A stretch of 64,000 nt of DNA from Bathymodiolus japonicus methanotrophic gill symbiont (lineage in GTDB: Bacteria; Pseudomonadota; Gammaproteobacteria; Methylococcales; Methylomonadaceae): assembly GCF_019721995.1 (NCBI RefSeq), contig NZ_BLYC01000005.1, positions 62,001 to 126,000 on the forward strand. The letters are read 5' to 3'. The position numbers and the translations under genes are program-made. Shown here in pieces: positions 33,005 through 43,216 of this stretch (its first letter is position 1; each line of letters starts with the position of its first letter). The notes under the pieces were generated by a model that ran no database searches, was not told the origin of the DNA, and saw nothing but the letters and a program-made list of their open reading frames with translations.

Positions 33005-35305
33005 TCAGCCACGGCCTTTATCCAACGTCATCAAAATGGGGGGTAAAAACAAGAAGTCCATGATTAATGCCACGGCGATGGTAATTGCGGTCATTAACCC
33101 CATACCACTATTCATAACAAATGCAGAGGTCGAGAGAACAATAAATCCACTGACCAGGACTAAGGACGTAACCCATAAAGCCACCCCTACTGTAGAAAAA
33201 GCATATCGTACCGCTTCTTCCGAAGATAAGCCTTTCTCGACTTTTGCACGGCGGTATTTACTAATAAAATGCACCGTATCATCAACTACGATACCGATAG
33301 TCATTCCGGTAACAACTGATAACCCTAAGCCCACCTGACCATCAATCAAGCCCCAGATACCAAACGCCATCCCGGCAGGTATCAAATTGGGAATTAAGCT
33401 GATCAGACCTAATTTTAATGAACGGAAAGCCGCAATTAAAATCACGGAAATTAGCACTAACGCAGCTAACGAACCGATTAACATGCGGATAATATTACGC
33501 TGCCCTATATGCGAGAACATCAATACCGGGCTGGCTGCATTCACTGTATATGCACTTAAATTCTGCCTTATCCAGTTATGAATGCGCTGCTCTATATCCA
33601 GCATTTGAGTGGTAGACAGATTTTTTAAGCTGGCTATCATGCGGATACCCGATTTATCTACATTAATCTGATCATTTAGATCCAGGCCATAAGGCAAGGA
33701 CATTTCATATAGCAGTAGATATTGTGTGGCCAGATCCCGAGCTTCTGGTAGCTTATACCAATCTTGCTGATCAGCGTGCATATTCTTGTTCAGGCGCTTA
33801 AAGGTATCCGAAATACTATTTACATGTACGACTTCTGGCTGTTGTTGCAACCAGTATTTGAACTGTTCAACTTTTGCTAAAAACCCTGGTTCGCTTATTC
33901 CACCAGCGACACCTGAATCAATCGAGAGTTCAATATTATAAATACCACCCAGATTTTCATTCAAAAAATTGGCGGCACGCCTGAACTCTATGGTTTCATC
34001 AAAGTATTTTACAAACTCATCATTGATTTCGTTGCGCGGGATCATACTCATAACCGCCACGGCCAGAATGGTATTACCCACTAATAAAAGTTTACGCCGC
34101 TTAATCACAAACGTTGCAAGGTGCTGCATGGCAGTATTATCTAAATCATCTTTTATTTTGACACGTACCGGTAATAGGGTCATCAATGCGGGCAGTAAAG
34201 TGACCGATAACATAAACGCGATAATAACCCCGAGGGCAACGATATTACCCAAATCCCTAAACGGTGGCGCATCACTGAAATTCAGACTCAGAAAGCCGAT
34301 TGCTGTAGTGACACTGGTTAACATCATCGGCTGGAAATTAATCCGCAGGCTTTCGCACATGGCCTGTTTTTTCTCATGTCCCAGACGCATATTATGCAAA
34401 AAGGTGATCAATAAATGTACACAGTCGGCAACCCCCATGGTTAATATAATGGTCGGAGCCATCGCTGAGGTAGGCGTTAATTTAATTCCTGCATAAATGC
34501 CTAACCCAAGAGCAGTAATAATAGAAAAAACAATCAGCGCAATCACGCTAAATGTTGCGGTAAAAGAGCGCAAACAAAAGATTAACACCAGAATCACGAT
34601 GCCATACATAATGGGAATTAGTCGGGTATTATCTTTCAGCGCCGCTTCACCAAAGGCATTATTCATCATCACCATACCGCTTAAGTGCAGCGTCAAATCA
34701 GGATATTTCAGCTTAAACTTAGCAGCCATTTCGCGTGTGACAGTCCCTATTTCCATCGCTTCCATTGGGTTAGTACCCGGAAGTTGCATAGTGACATTTA
34801 CGCCAGAGACATGTCCGGTTTTAGACACTAGCCGATCTTTTAGCAATGGTTCATTTAAGGCAACCTGCTTTACATATTGCAGCTGCGCATCGCTCATTTG
34901 CAAAGGCTGAACAATTAAATCAGCAACAATCAGGTCATCTTCTTCTGCAATCGTATGCTGGAAATTAGTAATCGAATCAACGCGACTGGAATAAGGTAAT
35001 TGCCACCCTTGCTCTGTTAGCTCTACGATAGCCTGCAGGTTTTCCCTGGTAAATACATCACCATTTTTTGGCTCTACCAGTATCATGACATTATCGCTTT
35101 TGCTATAGGTATTCTGTAGCGCATCAAAAGCTAATAACTGCGGATTGTCTTCGCCGAAAAACACCCGGTAATTATTGGTGAATTCTAGTTTTTTCAGGCC
35201 TGTGCCACTCAGCCCAATAAATAATAGGCTCAACAGCAGAACCCACCAAGGGTGATTTACAGCGAATCTGCCTAGCCCATTAGAAAATGCATTTTTTTTC
35301 ATCAT
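33005..35305 (-). CDS. RND/MMPL-family exporter
   Basis: 766 aa. Two repeats, each with one membrane segment, a large periplasmic loop, then a bundle of five segments (about 12 in total). Sterol-sensing-like segments are visible (GVADCVHLLITFLHNMRLGH; TIGIVVDDTVHFISKYRRAK). These proton-driven pumps export hydrophobic molecules. The start overlaps tetR by four bases (ATGA), so regulator and pump are one transcript. The substrate is unknown. Confidence 0.9.
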   Translation of the reverse strand: MMKKNAFSNGLGRFAVNHPWWVLLLSLLFIGLSGTGLKKLEFTNNYRVFFGEDNPQLLAFDALQNTYSKSDNVMILVEPKNGDVFTRENLQAIVELTEQGWQLPYSSRVDSITNFQHTIAEEDDLIVADLIVQPLQMSDAQLQYVKQVALNEPLLKDRLVSKTGHVSGVNVTMQLPGTNPMEAMEIGTVTREMAAKFKLKYPDLTLHLSGMVMMNNAFGEAALKDNTRLIPIMYGIVILVLIFCLRSFTATFSVIALIVFSIITALGLGIYAGIKLTPTSAMAPTIILTMGVADCVHLLITFLHNMRLGHEKKQAMCESLRINFQPMMLTSVTTAIGFLSLNFSDAPPFRDLGNIVALGVIIAFMLSVTLLPALMTLLPVRVKIKDDLDNTAMQHLATFVIKRRKLLLVGNTILAVAVMSMIPRNEINDEFVKYFDETIEFRRAANFLNENLGGIYNIELSIDSGVAGGISEPGFLAKVEQFKYWLQQQPEVVHVNSISDTFKRLNKNMHADQQDWYKLPEARDLATQYLLLYEMSLPYGLDLNDQINVDKSGIRMIASLKNLSTTQMLDIEQRIHNWIRQNLSAYTVNAASPVLMFSHIGQRNIIRMLIGSLAALVLISVILIAAFRSLKLGLISLIPNLIPAGMAFGIWGLIDGQVGLGLSVVTGMTIGIVVDDTVHFISKYRRAKVEKGLSSEEAVRYAFSTVGVALWVTSLVLVSGFIVLSTSAFVMNSGMGLMTAITIAVALIMDFLFLPPILMTLDKGRG

Positions 35306-35895
35306 TTACTGCCTTTAGATTTAATTCCGTTCATTAATAAATTCAACACCTGACAGGCAATAAAATCTACCTGTTCATGCTCTTTTTTCCAGCCTGGTAA
35401 ATGCCTGCTTAAAGGCTGCATTTGAATAATATCGCACACTAGAGAAATTACACTTAATGCACTAAAATGGGCCTGTTGCTGCGAGCCACTTTTCTGCTCG
35501 ATGACTGCCATTAACTGCTTAAACTGCTCCTGAAAAACCTGCTTAGCTAGGAGCTGCATACGCCCATCGTCGGCATCCAGCAATTCCCTCTGCATAAACC
35601 GCCTGAAATCAACATCTGTGGTTAATACTTCAGCCAGGCATCGAACAAACCGACTAAGCTTTTCATCCGCCTCAAGATCCGCCTGCCAGACTTGATCGAA
35701 TGCCTGTTGCTGTTTAGCAAAAGCAAAATGCATCGCCTGCAGGTACAAAGCCTGCTTATTGGGGAAATGATGATAGACAGCGGCTGTGCTCATATTTGCT
35801 GATTTGGCGAGCTTGCGCATAGAAACACCATCAAAGCCTTGCCTGGAAAATAGCGTCACCGCCGTTTTTAATATATTTTCTTTAGAGCCCATCAT
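35302..35895 (-). CDS. TetR/AcrR-family regulator
   Basis: 197 aa with a standard N-terminal HTH (ILKTAVTLFSRQGFDGVSM then AVYHHFPNKQALY). The C-terminal ligand domain is unassigned. First gene of the operon encoding the MMPL pump, so it likely represses its own transcription and that of the pump. A palindrome starts six bases upstream of the start codon. Confidence 0.92.
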   Translation of the reverse strand: MMGSKENILKTAVTLFSRQGFDGVSMRKLAKSANMSTAAVYHHFPNKQALYLQAMHFAFAKQQQAFDQVWQADLEADEKLSRFVRCLAEVLTTDVDFRRFMQRELLDADDGRMQLLAKQVFQEQFKQLMAVIEQKSGSQQQAHFSALSVISLVCDIIQMQPLSRHLPGWKKEHEQVDFIACQVLNLLMNGIKSKGSK

Positions 35896-35900
35896 TTATA

Positions 35901-35916
35901 CCTAACGTTCGTTTGG
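35901..35916. promoter_or_regulatory. Candidate TetR operator
   Basis: cctaacgttcgtttgg is an imperfect palindrome (CC-N-AACG-TT-CGTT-N-GG) just ahead of tetR in the tetR/pdxA divergent gap. Inferred from symmetry and position only. Confidence 0.45.
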
Positions 35917-36023
35917 GTAGATAATATAGTATTTTTAAAAACTCAACAACTTAAATTATTCAAGCATAAACGTAACCAGGGGTTTGATGCTAAAATGCAT
36001 ATTTTGATTATTTAATAAAAAAC

Positions 36024-37031
36024 GTGCCCAAAACTCTTCCCCGCATCGCCTTAACATCCGGTGAACCCTCGGGCATAGGCCCTGATCTTTGTATACAATT
36101 AGCACAATATGAACTGGCCTGTGAACTGATCGTTATTGCAGACCCCGAGCTACTGCAAGATCGTGCAAAGCGACTTAACTTACCTCTGAGCATTAACTTC
36201 TTTGATACACAGCAGGAAATTAAACAGCATGTTTCAGGCGCATTAACAGTGCTACCCTGCAACCTAAAGCAAGCTGCAGACTGTGGTGTATTAAATGCCG
36301 GTAATAGCAATTACGTATTACAAACGATCGAGATTGCCACCAAAGGTTGCATGAGTGGATTGTTTGCCGCCATGATCACAGCGCCGGTACATAAAGGAGT
36401 GATTAATGATGCAGGCATCGAATTTAGCGGACACACTGAATTTATTGCGGCAATTACCGGTGGCCACCCTGTGATGATGCTGGCAACAGAGGGCTTACGC
36501 GTTGCTCTGGCAACCACCCACCTGCCCCTAGCCGATGTAAGCAAAGCTATAACTCAAGCAACATTAGTGACGGTCATACACTTATTAAATACTAATTTAC
36601 ATCATTGGTTTGGCATAAAAAAGCCGCATATTTTAGTCTGTGGGCTAAATCCTCATGCCGGTGAAGGCGGTCACATGGGGCGTGAAGAAATAGAAGTAAT
36701 CGGGCCTGCGCTAGAAAAATGTCGCCAGGCAGGTATTAGTTTGCAAGGGCCATTACCTGCAGATACCTTATTCACTGCTAAGTATCTTGATAAAGCCGAT
36801 GCCGTACTGGCCATGTACCATGATCAGGGTTTGCCAGTATTGAAATACAAGGGCTTTGGTAAAGCGGTTAATATTACCTTAGGCTTACCCATTATCCGCA
36901 CCTCGGTTGATCATGGCACGGCTCTGGATCTGGCTGGCACAGGTAAAGCCGATGTAGGTAGTCTGGTATACGCATTACAAACCGCAATACAAATGTCTGA
37001 TAGTTCTAATACCGCGCACTCAGTAAGTTAA
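36024..37031 (+). CDS. pdxA: 4-hydroxythreonine-4-phosphate dehydrogenase PdxA
   Basis: 335 aa starting at a GTG; no good Shine-Dalgarno is visible. Metal ligands H137 (SGHTEF), H211 ([12 protein letters not shown]) and H266 (AMYHDQGLP) are all present. The enzyme oxidises 4-phosphohydroxythreonine in pyridoxal-phosphate synthesis. In many Gammaproteobacteria pdxA is directly followed by rsmA, as here once the ISa is removed. Confidence 0.96.
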   Translation: MPKTLPRIALTSGEPSGIGPDLCIQLAQYELACELIVIADPELLQDRAKRLNLPLSINFFDTQQEIKQHVSGALTVLPCNLKQAADCGVLNAGNSNYVLQTIEIATKGCMSGLFAAMITAPVHKGVINDAGIEFSGHTEFIAAITGGHPVMMLATEGLRVALATTHLPLADVSKAITQATLVTVIHLLNTNLHHWFGIKKPHILVCGLNPHAGEGGHMGREEIEVIGPALEKCRQAGISLQGPLPADTLFTAKYLDKADAVLAMYHDQGLPVLKYKGFGKAVNITLGLPIIRTSVDHGTALDLAGTGKADVGSLVYALQTAIQMSDSSNTAHSVS

Positions 37032-37118
37032 TTTTTTTCACAAGGAAAAGCGTTAATAAATCACCATAGAGTGTAGTATTTTTTTCACAAGGAAAAGCGT
37101 TAATAAATCACCATAGAG
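37032..37118. repeat. Tandem duplication, 47-bp period
   Basis: A 40-bp unit starting tttttttcacaaggaaaagc and ending caccatagag occurs at 37032 and again at 37079. The second copy ends two bases before the ISa and overlaps its target duplication. Confidence 0.8.
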
Positions 37119-37120
37119 AT

Positions 37121-38654
37121 CATCAGTGTTCCCATTGAAAGAAGAAGTACCTAAACAAAGCAGCCTATAACCTACCTGAAGGTAGCACCACTCGAATATT
37201 TACATCTTTTTGATTTTAATCACTTATAACAGAAAATAGACACTCTGTAGGCACCGTAAAAAAACAACAAATAATTTCAAATAAAGCTTGCAATTGCCGA
37301 AAAAATTTTTCTAAAAATTTCCGTTTTAATCACCTCATAAACGGATATCACCCATGCTTAAAGACCTACCACTCTCTGAACATATTCACCAACACTGCAA
37401 TGAAAGTATGGAACGTTCCCTGTTAGCAGAGCGTCATCCTTTGTGGGCTCGTTCATGCCCAGAGTTGAAGGATATCGACTTTATTCGCCTTGGGTTATTA
37501 CGCTGTATCAGTGTAGTCGATAGTGGTCGCCATTTCCTCCAAACCAATGAACAGATTTATGGCCAGCTGCTTCCCCACTCAACGTATTTTAAATCACTGA
37601 AGTCGCATAGACGAACAAGTATGCTTGAGGCATTTGAACAGCAGAGCTATCATCTTCACGCTGAAACACTGCTGTCGCAAGGCATTGATTATCTTAAAGC
37701 ATTCCCGGAACTTGACGAATACACCATAGAAGCAGCGGATGGACATTTTATTGATCATGCCTGCCATACTGAAAAAAACAGCAAGGGGAAAGTTTATGCG
37801 GCTGGGGGGATTTACGCGTTGAATCTCAGAAGTGGGTTGCTCAGATTTCTTTGTCTGGTGACAAACGGAACTCAGAGGCATCAAGAAATACCTGTGTTAC
37901 GAGATCATATTGAAAAGCAAAACAAGGGAAATAACAGCTCTCAGAAACATCTCTATGTCTACGATAAAGCCGTCACCGACTTTGTCTGGTGGGATCGGCA
38001 GAAACGACATGCTAATTACATGATTTCAATGCTAAAAGAAAATTCAATTGCGACTCTGGTTGAGTCTATCCCTTTTGACTCCCGCCATGAGATCAATACA
38101 GGGGTTGAAGCATACAGTGTGTACGAAAACAAGGGCATCAAATTTAACGTGGTGGATTACCGTGATCCAGAAACCGGAAAACTTCACCGGTTTGTGACAA
38201 CCTTGCCAATGACTATTAACCCTGGAACCATTGCCATGCTGTATTTCAAGCGATGGACGATTGAAAAGACATTCAATAACACTAAAAGTAATTTCAAGGA
38301 AACTAAAGCTTGGTCTTCCAATACCCGCTCACTTGAAAATCAAATGCGCCTGACTGCAATGAGCTATAATTTAATGCGCGTGTTTGAAGAGAGTTCAAAA
38401 ACACAACAGCCAGAATTGATTCATCCATCGGATAAAAAATATAGCGAGGCTCTGGAGATAAGGCAGCAACAGGCTCAAAAACGAGATCGTTTTGTGAATC
38501 CATTATTTTTCCAGGCAAGAATATCTCGTATCAGCTCGTATACCATTCGGGCAGTTCAAAACGCAATAATAACAGGAATGTCTTTACAGTGCTTTATGAG
38601 CTCTCTTGTGGCGAGGTTAGTCTCACGGCATCAATTGATAGGGGAACACTGATG
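37121..38654 (+). mobile_element. ISa copy 4, complete (1,534 bp)
   Basis: Perfect 8-bp duplication atagagat (37113-37120 and 38655-38662). TIR CATCAGTGTTCCC at both ends, 230-bp leader, intact transposase. Inserted between pdxA and rsmA. Confidence 0.95.
37354..38652 (+). CDS. ISa transposase (IS4-like DDE), intact
   Basis: 432 aa. Catalytic features: Asp in EAADGHFIDH (about residue 131), Asp in LYVYDKAVTDFVWW (about 206) and the YREK box Y-F-K-R-W-T-I-E-K-T-F-N-N-T-K holding the Glu. The stop codon TGA lies within the right TIR. With the copy at 46452 it is one of two apparently functional copies in the window, so it could mobilise the others. Confidence 0.93.
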   Translation: MLKDLPLSEHIHQHCNESMERSLLAERHPLWARSCPELKDIDFIRLGLLRCISVVDSGRHFLQTNEQIYGQLLPHSTYFKSLKSHRRTSMLEAFEQQSYHLHAETLLSQGIDYLKAFPELDEYTIEAADGHFIDHACHTEKNSKGKVYAAGGIYALNLRSGLLRFLCLVTNGTQRHQEIPVLRDHIEKQNKGNNSSQKHLYVYDKAVTDFVWWDRQKRHANYMISMLKENSIATLVESIPFDSRHEINTGVEAYSVYENKGIKFNVVDYRDPETGKLHRFVTTLPMTINPGTIAMLYFKRWTIEKTFNNTKSNFKETKAWSSNTRSLENQMRLTAMSYNLMRVFEESSKTQQPELIHPSDKKYSEALEIRQQQAQKRDRFVNPLFFQARISRISSYTIRAVQNAIITGMSLQCFMSSLVARLVSRHQLIGEH

Positions 38655-38694
38655 ATAGAGATATATTTAGGTACAAAATGCACCTTTCGCGAAT

Positions 38695-38719
38695 GATGCG
38701 TTTCGTACCTCAACGCATC
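38695..38719. repeat. Short palindrome before rsmA
   Basis: gatgcgtt-tcgtacctc-aacgcatc, an 8-bp-arm hairpin 35 bp ahead of rsmA. It may affect pdxA-rsmA read-through. Confidence 0.5.
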
Positions 38720-38752
38720 CTATGGTTTTTTTGAATAAACCAACAATACACT

Positions 38753-39547
38753 ATGGCACATAAAGCACGTAAACGGTTTGGTCAGAATTTTTTGCATGAC
38801 CAGCATATTATTGACAATATCCTAGGGTCACTTAATTACCAGCAAGACCAGCACTGGGTTGAAATTGGGCCAGGGCAAGGTGCCCTAACCGAGCCTTTAT
38901 TAAAGAGTGGCGTACAGTTAGATGTCGTTGAGCTGGATCGAGACCTGGTGAAATTTCTTGGATTCAAATTTGAACAATATGACCAGCTCACCATCCACAG
39001 CTCAGATGCCTTAAGGTTTGATTTTTCTGCTTTGGCTAAAACCGGTGAAAAGCTACATATATTAGGCAACCTGCCCTACAATATTTCTACACCGCTAATG
39101 TTTCATTTACTGGAAAACACGCCCAGTATAGCCGACATGACTTTTATGCTACAAAAAGAAGTGGTGGATAGAATTTGTGCTGACCCTGGCAGTAAAAAGT
39201 ACGGCCGCCTCAGCATTATGATGCAGTACTACTGTGCAACAGAACACTTATTTGACGTGCCACCTGAAAGTTTTAACCCTGCGCCTAAAGTTATGTCGTC
39301 TATCGTCCGTCTGGAACCACACGCACAAGCTCCAGTGAATGTGGATTCGGTTAAAATGTTAAATACCGTAGTCACCACCGCCTTTTCACAACGGCGTAAA
39401 ACCTTACGCAATTCACTGAAAAAATTGATTACTGAAGTGGATATTATTGCCTTAGACATCAATCCTACGCTTAGGGCTGAAACCATCTCATTAGCAGACT
39501 TTGCTAAATTGAGTCAGTATATAAACCAAAATCCGCTAGAAGAATAA
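38753..39547 (+). CDS. rsmA: 16S rRNA dimethyladenosine transferase RsmA (KsgA)
   Basis: 264 aa. RFGQNFLHD start, SAM motif VEIGPGQGALTEPLL, catalytic NLPYNIS and C-terminal FSQRRKTLRNSLK. It dimethylates two adjacent adenines in helix 45 of 16S rRNA late in 30S assembly. Its natural upstream gene pdxA is cut off by an ISa, so its expression may now depend on a promoter in or near that IS. Confidence 0.97.
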   Translation: MAHKARKRFGQNFLHDQHIIDNILGSLNYQQDQHWVEIGPGQGALTEPLLKSGVQLDVVELDRDLVKFLGFKFEQYDQLTIHSSDALRFDFSALAKTGEKLHILGNLPYNISTPLMFHLLENTPSIADMTFMLQKEVVDRICADPGSKKYGRLSIMMQYYCATEHLFDVPPESFNPAPKVMSSIVRLEPHAQAPVNVDSVKMLNTVVTTAFSQRRKTLRNSLKKLITEVDIIALDINPTLRAETISLADFAKLSQYINQNPLEE

Positions 39548-39549
39548 AC

Positions 39550-39621
39550 CTGTAGAGCGGACTTCAGTCCGCAACTCAGCCAATATTCATGTACATTTGC
39601 GGATTGAAGTCCGCTCTACAG
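39550..39621. repeat. REP-like palindrome after rsmA
   Basis: ctgtagagcggacttcagtc and complementary gaagtccgctctacag around a 35-bp spacer. Same family as 29903-29972. Confidence 0.75.
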
Positions 39622-39634
39622 ATAAACAACTCTT

Positions 39635-40024
39635 ATGCTACGTTTTTCAGCCAATTTAAGTTTATTATTTACTGAGCTTCCTTTACAACAACGCTTTAAA
39701 GCCGCAAAAGAACAAGGCTTTAGCGCAGTGGATATTCAATTTCCCTATGAATTAAGTGCAGAGACAATACGCCAGGAATTAGACGCGCTACAATTAAAGC
39801 TAGTATTGTTTAATGTTACCGCCGATGACTTATTACAAGGTGGCGAGGGTCTGGCCGCAGTACCCGAAAAGCAACAGCAATTTAAACAAGCGATAGCCGA
39901 AACATGTTCCTATGCCAGAATTCTCAGACCCAATGCCATTAACATACTGCCCGGCCGTTGTTTCGATAAATCCAGACTTTCCAGCTACCAGCAGACTTTT
40001 AATAAAAACCTGCGTCATGCCATT
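39635..40024 (+). pseudogene. Hydroxypyruvate-isomerase-like gene, truncated
   Basis: 130 codons of a TIM-barrel sugar-isomerase-like protein: MLRFSANLSLLFTELPLQQR, AAKEQGFSAVDIQFPYELS, LFNVTADDLLQGGEGLAAVP, as in Hyi. A full protein has around 260 residues. The frame ends at C1 element 2, and the rest does not resume beyond it. Confidence 0.8.
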
Positions 40025-40304
40025 CAGGCGTGCCATGCTACCTCACGAAATTCCGGGACTCCTGTCGCCATAATTCGTTCACCTACGCAGCGGATGGGAG
40101 ATGCCCTGAACGCCCTGCGTCCGCAACGACTACGCACAAAAGCCGCTTCGTCATTACTACCTCACTGGCTGGACGGCTATTCGGAATGCAATTCTTGCTC
40201 CTCTCGCGTGCTGCTAGCACACGTCGAATCAGCGAATTGCCCTGTCGCCTATCAGGGACTAAAAATCACCACTTCGCTAAGCTCCGTTTCCATGATTTTC
40301 AGCG
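40025..40304 (+). mobile_element. C1 element 2 at a rearrangement junction
   Basis: Full 280 bp (left end reads CAGGCGTGCC, one base off the consensus). Left flank is the isomerase-like gene; right flank is the interior of ISa. The flanks do not match, so a deletion or recombination occurred at C1. Confidence 0.87.
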
Positions 40305-40417
40305 GCTGTTATAAGTGATTAAAATCAAAAAGATGGAAATATTCGAGTGGTGCTACCTTCAGGTAGGTTATAGGCTGCTTTGTTTAGGTACTTCTTCTTT
40401 CAATGGGAACACTGATG
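40305..40417 (-). mobile_element. ISa terminal fragment (113 bp)
   Basis: Only the leader-side end of ISa, from gctgttataagtg to the terminus, is left after the C1 junction. Confidence 0.85.
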
Positions 40418-40434
40418 AAAACAATAGCTATTTT

Positions 40435-40496
40435 TTATTTCAACCAAACTAAAAACCCTTCTGCCAACACCTCACCCTCTTCATTCTCTAGCTCAT
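40435..40496 (-). pseudogene. C-terminal remnant of a possible thioesterase-like gene
   Basis: Read leftwards: LENEEGEVLAEGFLVWLK then stop. This pattern is reminiscent of the last strand of 4HBT thioesterases. Cut by ISa at 40497. Too short for a firm call. Confidence 0.3.
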
Positions 40497-41117
40497 CATC
40501 AGTGTTCCCCTATCAATTGATGCCGTGAAACTAACATCGCCACAAGAGAGCTCATAAAGCACTGTAAAGACATTCCTGTTATTATTGCGTTTTGAACTGC
40601 CCGAATGGTATACGAGCTGATACGAGATATTCTTGCCTGGAAAAATAATGGATTCACAAAACGATCTCGTTTTTGAGCCTGTTGCTGCCTTATCTCCAGA
40701 GCCTCGCTATATTTTTCATCCGATGGATGAATCAATTCTGGCTGTTGTGTTTTTGAAATCTCTTCAAACACGCGCATTAAATTATAGCTCATTGCAGTCA
40801 GGCGCATTTGATTTTCAAGTGAGCGGATATTGGAAGACCAAGCTTTAGTTTCCTTGAAATTACTTTTAGTGTTATTGAATGTCTTTTCAATCGTCCATCG
40901 TTTGAAATATAGCATGGCAATGGCTCCAGGGTTAATAGTCATTGGCAAGGTTGTCACAAACCGGTGAAGTTTTCCGGTTTCTGGATCACGGTAATCCACA
41001 ACGTTAAATTTGATGCCCTTGTTTTCGTACACACTGTATGCTTCAACCCCTGTATTGATCTCATGCTGGGAGTCAAAAGGGATAGACTCAACCAGAGTCG
41101 CAATTGAACTTTCTTTT
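40497..41117 (-). mobile_element. ISa copy, C-terminal 40% only
   Basis: The left terminus is present. The element stops at 41117, where ISb copy 2 begins. It encodes the last 205 or so residues of the transposase, including the YREK box. Confidence 0.88.
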
Positions 41118-42650
41118 ACTCGATGTTCAAGTTTTTCCATCCCATTGCCATCAAACTCTTACCTTCACCCAGCAGAACAATACTTTAATGATGCTGTTGG
41201 CCCTAAGCGCCCTAAATCTCTGCCAATCATATGTTTTCCTGATGGCATCAGTTGAAACACATCCTTTATTAATTCACCTAACTCTTTCAGCTTATCACCA
41301 GGATCTGGAAACTCTAGCAATGACGTGATGAACTCAAGCAGTACATCCATTTGAGACTTGCGCTGTAAGCTTCCTACGGTATACGCAGGTAGTTTGCTTT
41401 CAATGCGGGCTATTTGCTCTAGGTGAAGGAGAAGGCAATGGTCAAACAAAAGACTCAGAATCAGGCCACGGCTTGATCCCTCTTCATCTAATTGTTTGGC
41501 CTCACGCCCCCCATCCTTCATAAAGCTTCCAGTCCTCAAAGAAAACCTCAATCAGCCATCTCAACGTATAGGCTTGAATAATATCTTGTGTGCGCCAAGT
41601 CAGGTCTGTCGCCACTAAATAGCGATAGTCGTTTTCACCGTCATATTTTAAGGCAATGACAAAGCGTTTTTTACTGTGAGAACTCACCTTTAATCGTGCA
41701 CTGCTGACAGTCACTTTAATCTCTTTGCCGCCACGTACACGTATTATCTGATGAATGCCTTTGTTAATCGAATTAAAGTGGCTCTCGACTGACCTTATTC
41801 TACCTCTATATTCAATATTTTGGTTTTTACGTAATTGGCTAATCACCTGCGAGCCTCCAGATCCTTTAGCGGCTTCGTCCATAAAGGCTTTTTCACCATA
41901 CAGCGCATCAGCCAGTACGCCTTTAATTTTAATCAGGCTATGCGCAACTTTAAACTCTTTTAATAAGCCTAATGCAATCTCTGTTTTGGTCGGGTAGGCA
42001 CTGTCACGTTCAGGCTTAATAGGCCGATCTTTTTTTGCTATACCGCTCTTTTTCAACCGTTTATCTTCTTTATCCCACTGCTTTAAGGCTGGATCCGGCA
42101 TATAAAAGAAAAAACCGACAGGCACTGTAATGGATGAGGTAACTAGCAGCAATAATACTATCGTTTGTCCATTAACATACCCGCCGGAGCCTTTGTGTTT
42201 CTGCTTGTAAACCTTATAAATACGTTTTGTAGACTTAGATCGTGCTCGGTCTGATTCATCAAAGACCAACACACCTTCAGTAATGCCATAACGTTTTAAA
42301 ATTAAGACCACACTCACCCGTAGCAACCAGTCCCAGGGTATACTTGCTTTACGAAACACCCAGGATAATGCGGCTACTTTGCAATCTCCAAGGCTTGCTC
42401 GCTCAAACTTAGCCCAGCAAACAGAGTTCATTAGCAGTATGCCCGTTAAACAAGCGCCCAACCAAGCGGCTTGAATCCGTGTCAAAGCGGCTCCGGGTTT
42501 TAGCTGATTGAGCGCATCATTCAAATCGTCAATATAGCTTTGGATAAAGGTGGCTGGGCATTCATTAACATGGGCTTACACCGATAAAATTACAACAACC
42601 TCAGAATACCTGATTTTACCTTCTCAATATCAAAAACTTGAACATCGAGT
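41118..42650 (-). mobile_element. ISb copy 2 (1,533 bp), both ends present
   Basis: TIRs ACTCGATGTTCAAGTTTTT and complement. Left flank is ISa, right flank is MITE-A, so its original target is not preserved. Confidence 0.88.
41165..42559 (-). pseudogene. ISb transposase with two frameshifts
   Basis: Compared with the 43-45 kb copy, one C is missing near the start (about 42550; the first Met-Leu-Met-Asn codons go out of frame) and one C is added in a C run near 41508, after KLYEGWG. The second splits off the C-terminal 115 codons. DDE-type motifs (FDESDRARS; YTLRWLIEVFFEDWK as YREK) remain. Confidence 0.85.
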
Positions 42651-42774
42651 TATAGCAAACCCCTACTTAATTCCCCTTAGGCAATAGCATTTGAAACGAA
42701 TGAAAAGACTATTTTTTTCATATAGTTGTAGCATAGTCTCAATTTTACCATAAATAATTATTGGGAAACTTCAG
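42651..42774 (-). mobile_element. MITE-A copy 8, partial
   Basis: 124 bp: from tatagcaaacccc to the terminal complement of CTGAAG. The other end was lost at the ISb junction. Confidence 0.88.
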
Positions 42775-42775
42775 T

Positions 42776-42866
42776 TAGATAAAACAGCAATAGAAAACCT
42801 TGAACTACTTAGCATTTTTTATGTTGGCATGAAATATAATCAAAACACTGTACTTATCCTTGAATA
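42776..42866 (+). pseudogene. C-terminal fragment of an unidentified gene
   Basis: After MITE-A the frame LDKTAIENLELLSIFYVGMK continues to a TAA at 42866. It looks like the tail of a gene truncated by the insertions; no family recognised. Confidence 0.35.
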
Positions 42867-42958
42867 AATTGCTGGGCAAGCCATATAGTTTCGGCTAAGC
42901 ATAAAGTTATTACTTAGAGTATAATGATTTCATTATTTACACTTTATCTAACAACAAA

Positions 42959-43216
42959 ATGCCTGAAATTACTATTTATACCAGCACCTTATGCCCCTAC
43001 TGCACTATGGCAAAACGTCTATTAACTGCAAAGGGGGCAAGCTACAAAGAACTCAATGTCGATTCTACGCATGGCTTACGCGAAGAAATGATGCAAAGAA
43101 CCAAGCGTAGAACTGTGCCGCAAATCTATATAGGCAAACAGCATATAGGCGGCTTCGATGATTTACGCGCACTAGATTTAAAAAAAGGCCTGGATCCCTT
43201 GCTTACCAGATGCTAG
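42959..43216 (+). CDS. grxC: Glutaredoxin 3
   Basis: 85 aa, full length. Active-site C12-P-Y-C15, cis-Pro loop TVPQIYIG and GGFDDLRAL for glutathione binding. Reduces disulfides and glutathione mixed disulfides in the cytosol. It is the only intact host gene between rsmA and htpG, a region otherwise made of mobile DNA. Confidence 0.95.
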   Translation: MPEITIYTSTLCPYCTMAKRLLTAKGASYKELNVDSTHGLREEMMQRTKRRTVPQIYIGKQHIGGFDDLRALDLKKGLDPLLTRC

